A stretch of DNA of 12,311 nucleotides from Heritagella sp051881655 (lineage in GTDB: Bacteria > Bacillota > Clostridia > Oscillospirales > Acutalibacteraceae): contig JBJEQH010000121.1 in assembly GCA_051881655.1 (NCBI GenBank), positions 1 to 12,311 on the forward strand. The letters are read 5' to 3'. Below the pieces are notes generated by a model. The model had not been told where the DNA came from. It did no database searches and saw only the letters and a list, made by a program, of their open reading frames with translations. The position numbers and the translations under genes were made by a program. Of this stretch, positions 1-7,554 are shown in pieces (position 1 is the stretch's first letter; each line of letters starts with the position of its first letter).

Positions 1-533
1 TCCATGCCCGTTCCACGGGCCCCTATTCGCTGGTTACGCAGCAGCCTCTGGGCGGTAAAGCGCAGTTCGGCGGCCAGCGTTTCGGCGAAATGGAAGTGTG
101 GGCGCTGGAAGCGTACGGCGCCGCCTATACTCTGCAGGAGATTCTGACCGTGAAGTCGGACGATGTGGTCGGCCGTGTAAAGACGTACGAAGCCATTGTC
201 AAGGGCCAGAATATTCCCAAGCCCGGTGTGCCTGAGTCCTTCAAGGTTCTGATTAAAGAGCTGCAGAGCCTGGGTCTGGATGTAAAGGTGCTGGATAAGG
301 ACGATCAGGAAATCGACCTGAAGCAGAACTTCGATGATGATGACAACATGGGCTTTACCCCCAGTGATTATGCGGAAGAGCTGACCACCGGTGTGCAGGA
401 AGGCGATGAGATCGAAGGATATAGCGTAGAAGATCCCGATGAAGACGGCGACTTCGGCTTTGAAGAAGGCGCTGGTTTTGATGACGATCTGTTCAGCGAT
501 GACGAGGGTTCGTCCGATCTGCTGGATGAGTAA
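1..533 (+). CDS. rpoB: RNA polymerase beta subunit, C-terminal part (5' truncated)
   Basis: The reading frame is open from base 3 and gives the last 176 residues of the RNA polymerase beta subunit, which with beta' forms the catalytic core of transcription. The conserved C-terminal beta segment is plain: QQPLGGKAQFGGQRFGEMEV followed by WALEAYGAAYTLQEILTVKSD, the part that contacts beta' at the clamp/switch region. After the globular end comes an acidic, low-complexity tail of about 65 residues, rich in Asp, Glu, Gly and Ser and ending in DLLDE; such tails are common in Firmicutes beta subunits. The gene is cut by the left edge of the window, so its promoter and the rifampicin-binding region are not visible. 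The stop is TAA at 531-533, and rpoC begins 14 nt later, so the two are co-transcribed. Confidence 0.98.
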   Translation, partial: HARSTGPYSLVTQQPLGGKAQFGGQRFGEMEVWALEAYGAAYTLQEILTVKSDDVVGRVKTYEAIVKGQNIPKPGVPESFKVLIKELQSLGLDVKVLDKDDQEIDLKQNFDDDDNMGFTPSDYAEELTTGVQEGDEIEGYSVEDPDEDGDFGFEEGAGFDDDLFSDDEGSSDLLDE

Positions 534-547
534 GAGGAGGTTACAGG

Positions 548-3500
548 ATGGAATTTGCTGAGTTCGAATCGATCAAGATCGGTTTGGCTTCTCCGGACCA
601 GATTCGTGCCTGGTCCCATGGCGAAGTGAAGAAGCCGGAAACCATTAACTATCGTACCCTGAAACCCGAGCGTGACGGCCTGTTCTGCGAGCGTATTTTT
701 GGACCGACCAAGGATTGGGAGTGCCATTGCGGCAAGTATAAGCGCATCCGCTATAAGGGCAAGATCTGCGACCGCTGCGGCGTGGAAGTGACCCGCAGCA
801 AGGTGCGCCGTGAGCGCATGGGCCATATTGAGCTGGCGGCTCCGGTATCGCATATCTGGTATTTTAAGGGGATTCCCTCCCGCATTGGTCTGATGCTGGA
901 TATTTCTCCCCGTATGCTGGAGAAGGTTCTGTACTTTGCCCAGTATATTGTCACCGATCCGGGCAATGTCCGCGAGCTCTCCAAAAAGCAGATGCTGACC
1001 GAAAAAGAATACCGCGATCTGCGTGAGAAATATGAGGACGATTTCCAGGCGGGCATGGGCGCCGAAGCCATTAAAAAGCTGCTGGAGGAAATTGATCTGG
1101 ACGTGCTCTCTCAGGATTTGAAGAGCGAGCTGGAGGCTTCCTCCGGTCAGAAGCGCGTACGGATCCTCAAGCGTCTGGAAGTGGTGGAATCCTTCCGTCT
1201 GTCCGGCAACCGCCCCGAGTGGATGATTCTCGATGTGGTGCCGGTTATCCCGCCGGATATCCGCCCCATGGTTCAGCTGGACGGCGGCCGGTTTGCCACC
1301 TCGGATCTGAATGATCTGTATCGCCGCGTAATCAACCGGAACAACCGTCTCAAGCGCCTGCTGGAGCTGGGTGCGCCGGATATCATCGTCCGCAACGAAA
1401 AGCGCATGCTGCAGGAAGCTGTCGATGCCCTGATTGACAACGGCCGCCGCGGCCGCCCGGTGACGGGCCCCAACAACCGCCCGCTCAAATCCCTGTCGGA
1501 TATGCTCAAGGGCAAGCAGGGCCGTTTCCGTCAGAATCTGCTGGGCAAGCGTGTTGACTACTCCGGCCGTTCGGTTATCGTGGTCGGTCCTGAACTGAAA
1601 ATGTACCAGTGCGGCCTGCCCAAGGAGATGGCGCTGGAACTGTTCAAGCCTTTCGTAATGAAGCGCCTGGTGGAAACCAACGCCGTTGGCAATATTAAGG
1701 CAGCCCGCAAGGCAGTGGAACGCGCCAAGCCCGAGGTATGGGATGCGCTGGAAGTGGTCATCAAGGGCCACCCCGTACTGCTGAACCGCGCCCCGACTCT
1801 GCACCGCCTGGGCATTCAGGCTTTCGAGCCGGTGCTGGTAGAGGGCCGCGCCCTGAAGCTGCATCCGCTGGCCTGTACGGCGTATAACGCGGACTTCGAC
1901 GGTGACCAGATGGCCGTTCACGTGCCGCTGTCGGCTGAAGCCCAGGCCGAAGCCCGTTTCCTGATGCTGGCGGCCAATAACCTGCTCAAGCCCTCGGACG
2001 GCCGCCCGGTAACGGTGCCTACGCAGGACATGGTGCTGGGTTCCTATTGGCTGACGCTGGACCGCGATGGCCAGATCGGCGAAGGAAAAATTTTCCGCGA
2101 TGTGGACGAGGCTCTGATGGCCTATGATACGCATGTGGTCAACCTGCAGTCCAAGATTAAAGTCCGCCGCACCGGTATGTGGAACGGGGAAAAGATCGAG
2201 GACCTGATTGATACCACGGTGGGTAAGATTATTTTCAACCGTCCTATTCCGCAGGATCTGGGGTATGTGGACCGCACCAAGCGGGAAAATGCCCTGAAGT
2301 TTGAAATTGATTTCCTGGTCGGCAAAAAGCAGCTGGGCAAGATTATTGACCGCTGCATCAAAGTACACGGTACGGCCATGACCAGTGAAGTGCTGGATAA
2401 TATCAAGGCACAGGGTTACAAGTATTCGACCTTGAGCGCGATCACCGTAGCCGTCGGCGATGCGACCATCCCGGAAGAGAAGAAGGAAATCATCGCCAAG
2501 GCGGAGGAACAGATCGACGAGATTACCGAGGAATTCCGTGACGGTCTGCTCAGTGACAGCGAGCGCTACAACGCAGTGCTGAAGACCTGGGAGAAGGCGA
2601 CCAATGATGTGACGGATGCTCTGCAGAAGGGTCTGGACCGTTACAACCCCATCTATATGATGGCGGACTCTGGCGCCCGTGGTTCGATGAGCCAGATCCG
2701 TCAGCTGGCCGGTATGCGCGGCCTGATCGCCAATACCTCCGGTAAGACGATTGAAATCCCGATTCGGGCCAATTACCGCGAGGGCCTGAATATTCTGGAA
2801 TACTTCATCTCCTCCCGTGGTGCCCGAAAGGGCCTGGCCGATACGGCTCTGCGTACCGCCGACTCGGGTTACCTGACCCGCCGTCTGGTGGATGTCTCAC
2901 AGGATGTGATTATCCGTGAGGAGGATTGCGGTGCCGAGGATGGCCTGACCATTTTTGATATCCGCGAGGGCAGCGAGGCTATCGAGAGCCTGCACGAGCG
3001 CCTGCAGGGCCGTTATCTTGTCGAGGATTTCTGCGATCCGGAGACCGGCGAAGTTCTGGTATCCAAGGACAAGATGATGGACGACGGGGATGCCGATATC
3101 ATCGTGGGCCATGGGGTAGAGCGGATCAAGATTCGCTCGATCCTGAACTGCCGCGCGAAGCACGGTGTGTGCAAAAAGTGCTACGGTGCCAACCTGGCCA
3201 ACGGCCAGCCGGTTACCGTGGGCGAGGCGGTCGGTATTATCGCCGCCCAGTCGATCGGTGAACCGGGTACACAGCTGACTATGCGTACCTTCCATACCGG
3301 CGGTGTTGCCAGTGCGGAAGATATTACCCAGGGTCTACCCCGTGTTGAGGAACTGTTCGAAGGCCGCCGGCCGAAGCATCTGGCCATTTTGAGCGAGATT
3401 GCCGGTGTCGTCAGCTTTGAGGATATCAAGAAAAACCGCCACGTTGTCGTAACGAACGAGGAGACCGGTGACAGCAAGTCCTATCTGATTCCGTTCGGTT

Positions 3501-4120
3501 CCCGGATCCGCGTGCATGAGGGCGATGTGATTGAGGCGGGCACCCGGCTGACCGAGGGTTCGGTCAACCCCCACGATGTTCTGGCCATCAACGGGGCACA
3601 GGCTGTACAGGATTATCTGATTCAGGAAGTGCAGCGCGTGTACCGTATGCAGGGCGTTGATATCAACGATAAACACATCGAGGTTATTGTTCGCCAGATG
3701 ATGCGCAAGGTACGCATCGAGGATGCGGGCAGCACCGATTTCCTGCCGGCCTCCATGGCCAGCAAGCTGGAAGTGGAAATGGCCAACGAGGAAATCCGCC
3801 GCCGCATTGCCGAAGGGGAGACCGATCTGCAGGAAGCCCAGGTTACCCCGATTCTGCTGGGCATTACCAAGGCTTCGCTGGCGACCGATTCCTTCCTGTC
3901 CGCTGCTTCCTTCCAGGAGACCACCCGTGTGCTGACCGATGCCGCCATTAAGGGCAAGTCGGATCCGCTGCTGGGCCTGAAGGAAAACGTCCTGATCGGC
4001 AAGCTGATCCCGGCCGGTACCGGTATGCAGTGCTATAACGACGTGGAAGTGGAAGACCTGACGGCTCCCGTTGCCGCCGAAGAAAAAATTGAAAATCAGG
4101 ACTTGACAAACGCTGGATGA
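548..4120 (+). CDS. rpoC: RNA polymerase beta' subunit
   Basis: This is the complete beta' subunit (1190 aa, close to the roughly 1200 usual in Firmicutes), which carries the active-site magnesium of RNA polymerase. Visible marks: the N-terminal zinc ribbon (Cys59, Cys61, Cys74, Cys77), the catalytic NADFDGD loop at residues 447-453, the bridge-helix/trigger-loop region around GEAVGIIAAQSIGEPGTQLT, and the second zinc site (Cys794, Cys868, Cys875, Cys878). The ATG start at 548 is fixed by an AGGAGG ribosome binding site at 535-540 and by the usual EFAEFESIKIGLASP opening. It is translated just downstream of rpoB. The last codons (residues DLTNAG, stop TGA) overlap the -35 hexamer of the next operon's promoter, so the extreme C-terminus may be shaped by DNA-level constraint. 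Long antisense open frames lie across it and are shadows. Confidence 0.99.
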   Translation: MEFAEFESIKIGLASPDQIRAWSHGEVKKPETINYRTLKPERDGLFCERIFGPTKDWECHCGKYKRIRYKGKICDRCGVEVTRSKVRRERMGHIELAAPVSHIWYFKGIPSRIGLMLDISPRMLEKVLYFAQYIVTDPGNVRELSKKQMLTEKEYRDLREKYEDDFQAGMGAEAIKKLLEEIDLDVLSQDLKSELEASSGQKRVRILKRLEVVESFRLSGNRPEWMILDVVPVIPPDIRPMVQLDGGRFATSDLNDLYRRVINRNNRLKRLLELGAPDIIVRNEKRMLQEAVDALIDNGRRGRPVTGPNNRPLKSLSDMLKGKQGRFRQNLLGKRVDYSGRSVIVVGPELKMYQCGLPKEMALELFKPFVMKRLVETNAVGNIKAARKAVERAKPEVWDALEVVIKGHPVLLNRAPTLHRLGIQAFEPVLVEGRALKLHPLACTAYNADFDGDQMAVHVPLSAEAQAEARFLMLAANNLLKPSDGRPVTVPTQDMVLGSYWLTLDRDGQIGEGKIFRDVDEALMAYDTHVVNLQSKIKVRRTGMWNGEKIEDLIDTTVGKIIFNRPIPQDLGYVDRTKRENALKFEIDFLVGKKQLGKIIDRCIKVHGTAMTSEVLDNIKAQGYKYSTLSAITVAVGDATIPEEKKEIIAKAEEQIDEITEEFRDGLLSDSERYNAVLKTWEKATNDVTDALQKGLDRYNPIYMMADSGARGSMSQIRQLAGMRGLIANTSGKTIEIPIRANYREGLNILEYFISSRGARKGLADTALRTADSGYLTRRLVDVSQDVIIREEDCGAEDGLTIFDIREGSEAIESLHERLQGRYLVEDFCDPETGEVLVSKDKMMDDGDADIIVGHGVERIKIRSILNCRAKHGVCKKCYGANLANGQPVTVGEAVGIIAAQSIGEPGTQLTMRTFHTGGVASAEDITQGLPRVEELFEGRRPKHLAILSEIAGVVSFEDIKKNRHVVVTNEETGDSKSYLIPFGSRIRVHEGDVIEAGTRLTEGSVNPHDVLAINGAQAVQDYLIQEVQRVYRMQGVDINDKHIEVIVRQMMRKVRIEDAGSTDFLPASMASKLEVEMANEEIRRRIAEGETDLQEAQVTPILLGITKASLATDSFLSAASFQETTRVLTDAAIKGKSDPLLGLKENVLIGKLIPAGTGMQCYNDVEVEDLTAPVAAEEKIENQDLTNAG

Positions 4121-4132
4121 ATCCTGTATAAT
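4103..4132 (+). promoter_or_regulatory. Sigma-A promoter for the rpsL-rpsG-fusA (str) operon
   Basis: A perfect -35 TTGACA (4103-4108) and a perfect -10 TATAAT (4127-4132) are separated by 18 bp. Both hexamers match the vegetative sigma consensus. An A-rich stretch just upstream (about 4078-4097) could act as an UP element. The -35 lies inside the rpoC coding sequence and the spacer contains the rpoC stop codon. Transcription would start at about 4139-4141, leaving a leader of about 205 nt before rpsL. The hexamers are seen directly; activity is inferred. Confidence 0.88.
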
Positions 4133-4162
4133 CAGTGCTTGGGATAGTCTGTACAAAGCAGG

Positions 4163-4197
4163 ATCCTGCCTGGAAACCCCAGGCAGGATATCCTTTT
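4163..4197 (+). terminator. Terminator-like hairpin shortly after the str promoter
   Basis: ATCCTGCCTGG (4163-4173) pairs perfectly with CCAGGCAGGAT (4179-4189) around a 5-nt loop. Outer GG (4161-4162) can pair with CC (4192-4193) across an AT bulge. TTTT follows at 4194-4197. It could end rpoBC readthrough, but it lies only about 22 nt inside the new transcript, so it would also affect the str operon. The U run is short and not directly on the stem, so it may instead be an attenuator or a purely structural leader element. Confidence 0.5.
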
Positions 4198-4273
4198 GTC
4201 TGAAACTTTTTGTACGGCCTTGGGCAGTATGCCTATGGGGCAGGTATAAAGTGGTTTTGTTTGGAAAATCCTA

Positions 4274-4319
4274 CCGTTGGTGGCAACGGACAGGCTTTTG
4301 TCCTGTCTGTTTCACATAT
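4274..4319 (+). promoter_or_regulatory. Two overlapping hairpins before a U-rich stretch, upstream of rpsL
   Basis: CCGTTG (4274-4279) pairs with CAACGG (4284-4289) around a GTGG loop. CGGACAGG (4287-4294) pairs with CCTGTCTG (4302-4309) with one G-U pair. The two stems share 4287-4289, so they cannot both form fully. The second is followed by a T-rich stretch (4310-4330) just upstream of the rpsL ribosome binding site. That layout fits a mutually exclusive switch or a weak terminator, but the stems are modest. Confidence 0.35.
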
Positions 4320-4347
4320 TTTTATTTTATTGTGAGGAGGTGTCAGT

Positions 4348-4776
4348 TTGCCTACTTTTAATCAGCTGGTTCATACCGGCCGCGAAGTTGCTCAGAAGAA
4401 GAGCAAGGCTCCCGCACTGCTGAAGGGCTGGAACTCCAAGAAGAGAGTTGCGATCAACCAGGCCTCTCCCCAGAAGCGTGGTGTCTGCACGTCTGTGAAA
4501 ACCGCTACCCCGAAGAAGCCGAACTCCGCTCTGCGTAAGATCGCCCGTGTGCGTCTTTCCAATGGTGTCGAAGTTACCGCTTATATTCCCGGTGTCGGCC
4601 ACAACCTGCAGGAGCACAGCGTCGTCATGATCCGTGGCGGCCGTGTTAAGGACGTTCCTGGTGTTCCGTACCACATCATCCGTGGTGCTCTGGATGCGCA
4701 GGGCGTTGCCAAGCGTATGCAGGCCCGTTCCAAGTACGGTGCGAAGCGCCCGAAGGCTGGTGCCGCGAAGAAGTAA
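4348..4776 (+). CDS. rpsL: 30S ribosomal protein S12 (TTG start)
   Basis: S12 sits at the decoding centre of the small ribosomal subunit and helps control codon-anticodon accuracy. The 142-aa product has all family marks: the PTFNQLVHTGR opening, PQKRGVCT, TPKKPNSALRK at residues 54-64, GHNLQEHSV and the RGGRVKDVPGV loop. The two lysines whose changes give streptomycin resistance in other bacteria (E. coli K42 and K87) are present as Lys56 and Lys101, so the gene has the sensitive form. A 13-residue insertion near residues 25-40 relative to E. coli matches the Gram-positive type. The start must be TTG: S12 proteins begin MPT, no ATG lies at that point, and a GAGGAGG site (4334-4340) ends 7 nt upstream. 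It is the first gene of the str operon, 165 nt ahead of rpsG. Confidence 0.98.
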   Translation: MPTFNQLVHTGREVAQKKSKAPALLKGWNSKKRVAINQASPQKRGVCTSVKTATPKKPNSALRKIARVRLSNGVEVTAYIPGVGHNLQEHSVVMIRGGRVKDVPGVPYHIIRGALDAQGVAKRMQARSKYGAKRPKAGAAKK

Positions 4777-4822
4777 TCTTCCCGCGAATAGCCTTATGAA
4801 TTGACAGATTTCACAGTGGCTC

Positions 4823-4881
4823 CCACCGGATTCTCCGGCGGAAGGCGTTTATATAAAATAGACGCTTCTTGGATGGCCAAG
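4823..4881 (+). promoter_or_regulatory. Tandem stem-loops in the rpsL-rpsG intercistronic region
   Basis: The 165-nt gap between rpsL and rpsG has no gene but contains three adjacent hairpins: 4823-4829 with 4835-4841 (one A-C mismatch), 4845-4851 with 4859-4865 (7 bp, one G-U), and CTTGG 4868-4872 with CCAAG 4877-4881 around an ATGG loop. In E. coli, S7 represses the str operon by binding structured RNA at this same place between rpsL and rpsG. An equivalent role here is inferred from position and structure, not from a recognised motif. Confidence 0.4.
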
Positions 4882-4887
4882 CGGAAG

Positions 4888-4915
4888 TTATGTCATACTT
4901 TCGAGTACCTATGAT
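4888..4915 (+). promoter_or_regulatory. Weak candidate promoter before rpsG
   Basis: TATGAT (4910-4915) resembles a -10 box with a poor -35 (TTATGT, 4888-4893) 16 bp upstream. A shifted alternative is TATCAT (4915-4920) with an extended TG. Both lie in a perfect 10-bp palindrome, ATGATATCAT (4911-4920). The start would fall almost on the ribosome binding site at 4928-4934. It may be a minor internal promoter or chance. Confidence 0.25.
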
Positions 4916-4941
4916 ATCATTCTTGTGAAGGAGGGAAGATT

Positions 4942-5412
4942 ATGCCGAGAAGAGGCAATATCGCAAAGCGCGACGTATTACCCGATCCGCTTTACAATTC
5001 CAAACTCGTAACCCGTTTGATCAATAATATCATGCTCGACGGTAAGAAGGGCGTTGCCCAGAAGATCGTTTACGGTGCATTTGATATTGTCAGCGAAAAA
5101 ACCGGTAAGGATCCCCTCGAGGTGTTTGAGCAGGCCATGGAAAATGTCATGCCCAGCCTCGAAGTGAAGGCCCGTCGTGTAGGCGGCGCTACCTATCAGG
5201 TTCCTATGGAAGTTCGCCCGGAGAGAAGACAGACCCTGGGTCTGCGCTGGATCTCCACCTACTCCAGAGCTCGCAGTGAGAAGACCATGCGCGAGAGACT
5301 GGCTGCCGAAATCCTGGATGCAGTCAACGGTGTGGGCGGCGCTGCCAAGAAGTGCGACGATGTGCACAAGATGGCAGAAGCCAACAAGGCGTTTGCACAC
5401 TTCAGATGGTAA
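4942..5412 (+). CDS. rpsG: 30S ribosomal protein S7
   Basis: S7 is the primary binding protein that nucleates folding of the 3' domain of 16S rRNA and lines the E site of the 30S subunit. The 156-aa length is the bacterial standard. The sequence shows the family opening PRRGNIAKRDVLPDPLYNSK, the LINNIMLDGKKG helix and the highly conserved VGGATYQVPMEVRPERRQTL segment followed by LRW. The ATG at 4942 has an excellent AAGGAGG site at 4928-4934 with 7-nt spacing. It is the middle gene of the str operon, with fusA starting 54 nt after its stop. In E. coli S7 is also the translational repressor of this operon. The stem-loops upstream of this gene would be the natural place to look for that here. 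Confidence 0.98.
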   Translation: MPRRGNIAKRDVLPDPLYNSKLVTRLINNIMLDGKKGVAQKIVYGAFDIVSEKTGKDPLEVFEQAMENVMPSLEVKARRVGGATYQVPMEVRPERRQTLGLRWISTYSRARSEKTMRERLAAEILDAVNGVGGAAKKCDDVHKMAEANKAFAHFRW

Positions 5413-5466
5413 TCATCGGTGTGTAAATCAACATCGACTGGACTGTAGAAAAACAAGGAGGAAGCT

Positions 5467-7554
5467 ATGCCAAGACAGGTATCTCTGGAGAAAACCCGTA
5501 ATATCGGCATTATGGCTCACATCGATGCCGGTAAAACCACCACGACCGAGCGTATTCTGTTTTACACCGGTGTAAACTACAAGATCGGTGAAACGCATGA
5601 TGGCGCTGCGACGATGGACTGGATGGCACAGGAGCAGGAGAGAGGCATTACGATCACTTCTGCTGCTACCACTTGCTTCTGGAAGAATCACAGAATCAAC
5701 ATTATCGACACTCCCGGACACGTGGACTTCACGGTAGAAGTACAGCGTTCTCTGCGCGTGCTGGACGGTTCGGTAACCGTATTCTGTGCAAAGGGCGGCG
5801 TTGAGCCGCAGTCTGAGACCGTTTGGCGTCAGGCTGAGGAATACAAAGTCCCCCGTATGGCATTTGTTAATAAGATGGACATCATGGGCGCCGATTTCTA
5901 TCGTGTGGTCAACATGATGAAAGAACGTCTGAAGTGCAATGCCGTTCCGATCCAGCTGCCCATCGGCAGTGAAGATACGTTCCGTGGTGTGATTGACCTG
6001 GTCGAGATGCGTGCGGAAGTTTATTACGATGATCTGGGCAAAGACATGCGTGACGAGGATATCCCGGACGACATGAAGGAAATTGCGCAGAAGTATCGTA
6101 CGGAACTGATCGAGCATGTGGTCGAACAGGACGAAGCCCTGATGGAGAAGTATTTCGAAGAGGGCGAAGAAGCCATCACCGTTGACGAAATCAAGGCGAT
6201 TATTCGTAAATCCACCATTGCCAACACCATGGTGCCCGTAACCTGTGGTACTGCGTACCGCAATAAGGGCGTTCAGAAGCTGTTGGATGCGATTGTTGAC
6301 TATATGCCGGCCCCCACGGATGTTCCCGCCATTAAGGGCGTCAATCCGGAGACCGAGGAAGAGGAAGAGCGTCACTCTTCCGATGAAGAGCCCTTCGCAG
6401 CTCTTGCTTTCAAGATTGCTACGGACCCGTTTGTTGGTAAGCTCGCTTTCTTCCGTGTGTACTCCGGTAAAGTAGAAGCCGGTACGACCGTGTATAACTC
6501 CGTAAAGGATAACAACGAGCGTCTGGGCCGCATTCTGCAGATGCATGCGAACCACCGCAAGGATATCCCGGAGGTTTATGCCGGTGATATCGCGGCGGCT
6601 GTCGGTCTGAAGAATACGACGACCGGTGACACGCTGTGCGATGAGAAGCACCCGATTATCCTTGAATCCATGAAATTCCCGGATCCGGTTATCCGTGTGG
6701 CCATCGAGCCGAAGACGAAGGCCGGCCAGGAGAAGATGGGCATCGCTCTGGCCAAGCTGGCTGAAGAAGATCCCACCTTTAAGGCGTATACCGATGAGGA
6801 AACCGGTCAGACCATTATCGCCGGTATGGGCGAGCTGCATCTGGAAATCATCGTAGACCGTCTGCTGCGTGAATTCAAGGTAGAGGCCAACGTGGGTGCC
6901 CCGCAGGTTGCTTATAAAGAAACCATCCGGAAGTCGGCTGATGTGGACAACAAGTACAAGCGTCAGTCCGGCGGTAGCGGCCAGTATGGTCATGTTAAGA
7001 TCCGGATTGAACCCAACCCCGGCAAGGGTTATGAATTTGTGAACGCTGTGCAGGGCGGTGCCATTCCGAAGGAATATATTCCCGCGGTTGACGCCGGTAT
7101 CCAGGGCGCTATGCTGAGCGGTGTGCTCGCCGGTTATCCGGTCGTAGACGTCAAGGTTACGCTGTATGATGGTTCTTATCACGAGGTTGACTCCTCCGAA
7201 ATGGCCTTTAAGATCGCCGGTTCGATGGCGTTCAAAGAGGCAATGCGGAAGGCCGATCCGGTTCTGCTCGAACCGATCATGAAGGTTGTCGTTGTCGTTC
7301 CCGATGAGTATATGGGCGACGTTATCGGCGATCTGAACAGCCGCCGTGGTATGATCCTGGGTATGGATGCGGTAACCGGTGCACAGCAGATCAATTCCGA
7401 AGTTCCGCTGAGCTCAATGTTCGGTTATGCAACGGATATGCGTTCCCGTACGCAGGGCCGTGGCCAGTATGTTATGGAGCCGGCTCACTATGCGGAAGTT
7501 CCGAAGTCTGTTTCGGAAGAGATCATTTCCAAGCGTGCAAAAAAGTCTGAATAA
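5467..7554 (+). CDS. fusA: Elongation factor G
   Basis: EF-G is the GTPase that drives tRNA-mRNA translocation on the ribosome and, with ribosome recycling factor, splits ribosomes after termination. The 695-aa length is typical. The G domain is intact: P-loop AHIDAGKT at 17-24, switch RGITI at 59-63, DTPGH at 81-85 and NKMD at 135-138. Domains II-V follow, with the conserved GMGELHLEI stretch of domain III and the SGGSGQYGHVKI segment of domain IV. There is no sign of the EF-G2 or tetracycline ribosomal-protection type. It starts at ATG 5467 behind AAGGAGG (5455-5461). It is the last gene of the str transcript: its final codons and TAA stop lie inside an intrinsic terminator. Confidence 0.98.
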   Translation: MPRQVSLEKTRNIGIMAHIDAGKTTTTERILFYTGVNYKIGETHDGAATMDWMAQEQERGITITSAATTCFWKNHRINIIDTPGHVDFTVEVQRSLRVLDGSVTVFCAKGGVEPQSETVWRQAEEYKVPRMAFVNKMDIMGADFYRVVNMMKERLKCNAVPIQLPIGSEDTFRGVIDLVEMRAEVYYDDLGKDMRDEDIPDDMKEIAQKYRTELIEHVVEQDEALMEKYFEEGEEAITVDEIKAIIRKSTIANTMVPVTCGTAYRNKGVQKLLDAIVDYMPAPTDVPAIKGVNPETEEEEERHSSDEEPFAALAFKIATDPFVGKLAFFRVYSGKVEAGTTVYNSVKDNNERLGRILQMHANHRKDIPEVYAGDIAAAVGLKNTTTGDTLCDEKHPIILESMKFPDPVIRVAIEPKTKAGQEKMGIALAKLAEEDPTFKAYTDEETGQTIIAGMGELHLEIIVDRLLREFKVEANVGAPQVAYKETIRKSADVDNKYKRQSGGSGQYGHVKIRIEPNPGKGYEFVNAVQGGAIPKEYIPAVDAGIQGAMLSGVLAGYPVVDVKVTLYDGSYHEVDSSEMAFKIAGSMAFKEAMRKADPVLLEPIMKVVVVVPDEYMGDVIGDLNSRRGMILGMDAVTGAQQINSEVPLSSMFGYATDMRSRTQGRGQYVMEPAHYAEVPKSVSEEIISKRAKKSE

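Larger units (their letters stand above)
4141..4333 (+). promoter_or_regulatory. Structured 5' leader of rpsL
   Basis: The 227 bp between rpoC and rpsL hold no gene. The transcript from the promoter at 4103-4132 would carry an ordered leader. An outer helix pairs 4149-4158 with 4208-4217 (core GTACAAA with TTTGTAC plus flanking and wobble pairs). It encloses a strong 11-bp hairpin at 4163-4189. Further down are two overlapping hairpins at 4274-4289 and 4287-4309. This nested arrangement suggests a regulatory leader, for example for autoregulation by a ribosomal protein or for attenuation. I do not recognise it as a named leader family. The pairings were found by hand and no folding energy was computed. 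Confidence 0.5.

Noticed and set aside
368..2368. 666-codon open frame on the minus strand across rpoB/rpoC
   Set aside because: It lies antisense to an unmistakable rpoC with strong codon bias, which commonly leaves long open antisense frames. Its product has no recognisable domain and is rich in His/Gln, as expected of a shadow.
3723..3935. 70-codon plus-strand frame inside rpoC
   Set aside because: Out-of-frame overlap with conserved rpoC coding sequence, Arg/Pro-rich product typical of a shadow frame.
3335..4156. 273-codon minus-strand frame at the end of rpoC
   Set aside because: Antisense to rpoC, low-quality composition, no supported start or function.
4229..4249. Six-codon leader peptide (MPMGQV) in the rpsL leader
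   Set aside because: No ribosome binding site and no telling codon run. It is most likely chance.
4801..4806. Perfect TTGACA after rpsL as the -35 of an rpsG promoter
   Set aside because: No -10-like sequence occurs 16-18 bp downstream; that position is a GC-rich hairpin arm. The nearest TATAAA is 45 bp away.
5428..7182. 584-codon minus-strand frame across fusA
   Set aside because: Same antisense shadow effect over a highly biased gene; no family resemblance.
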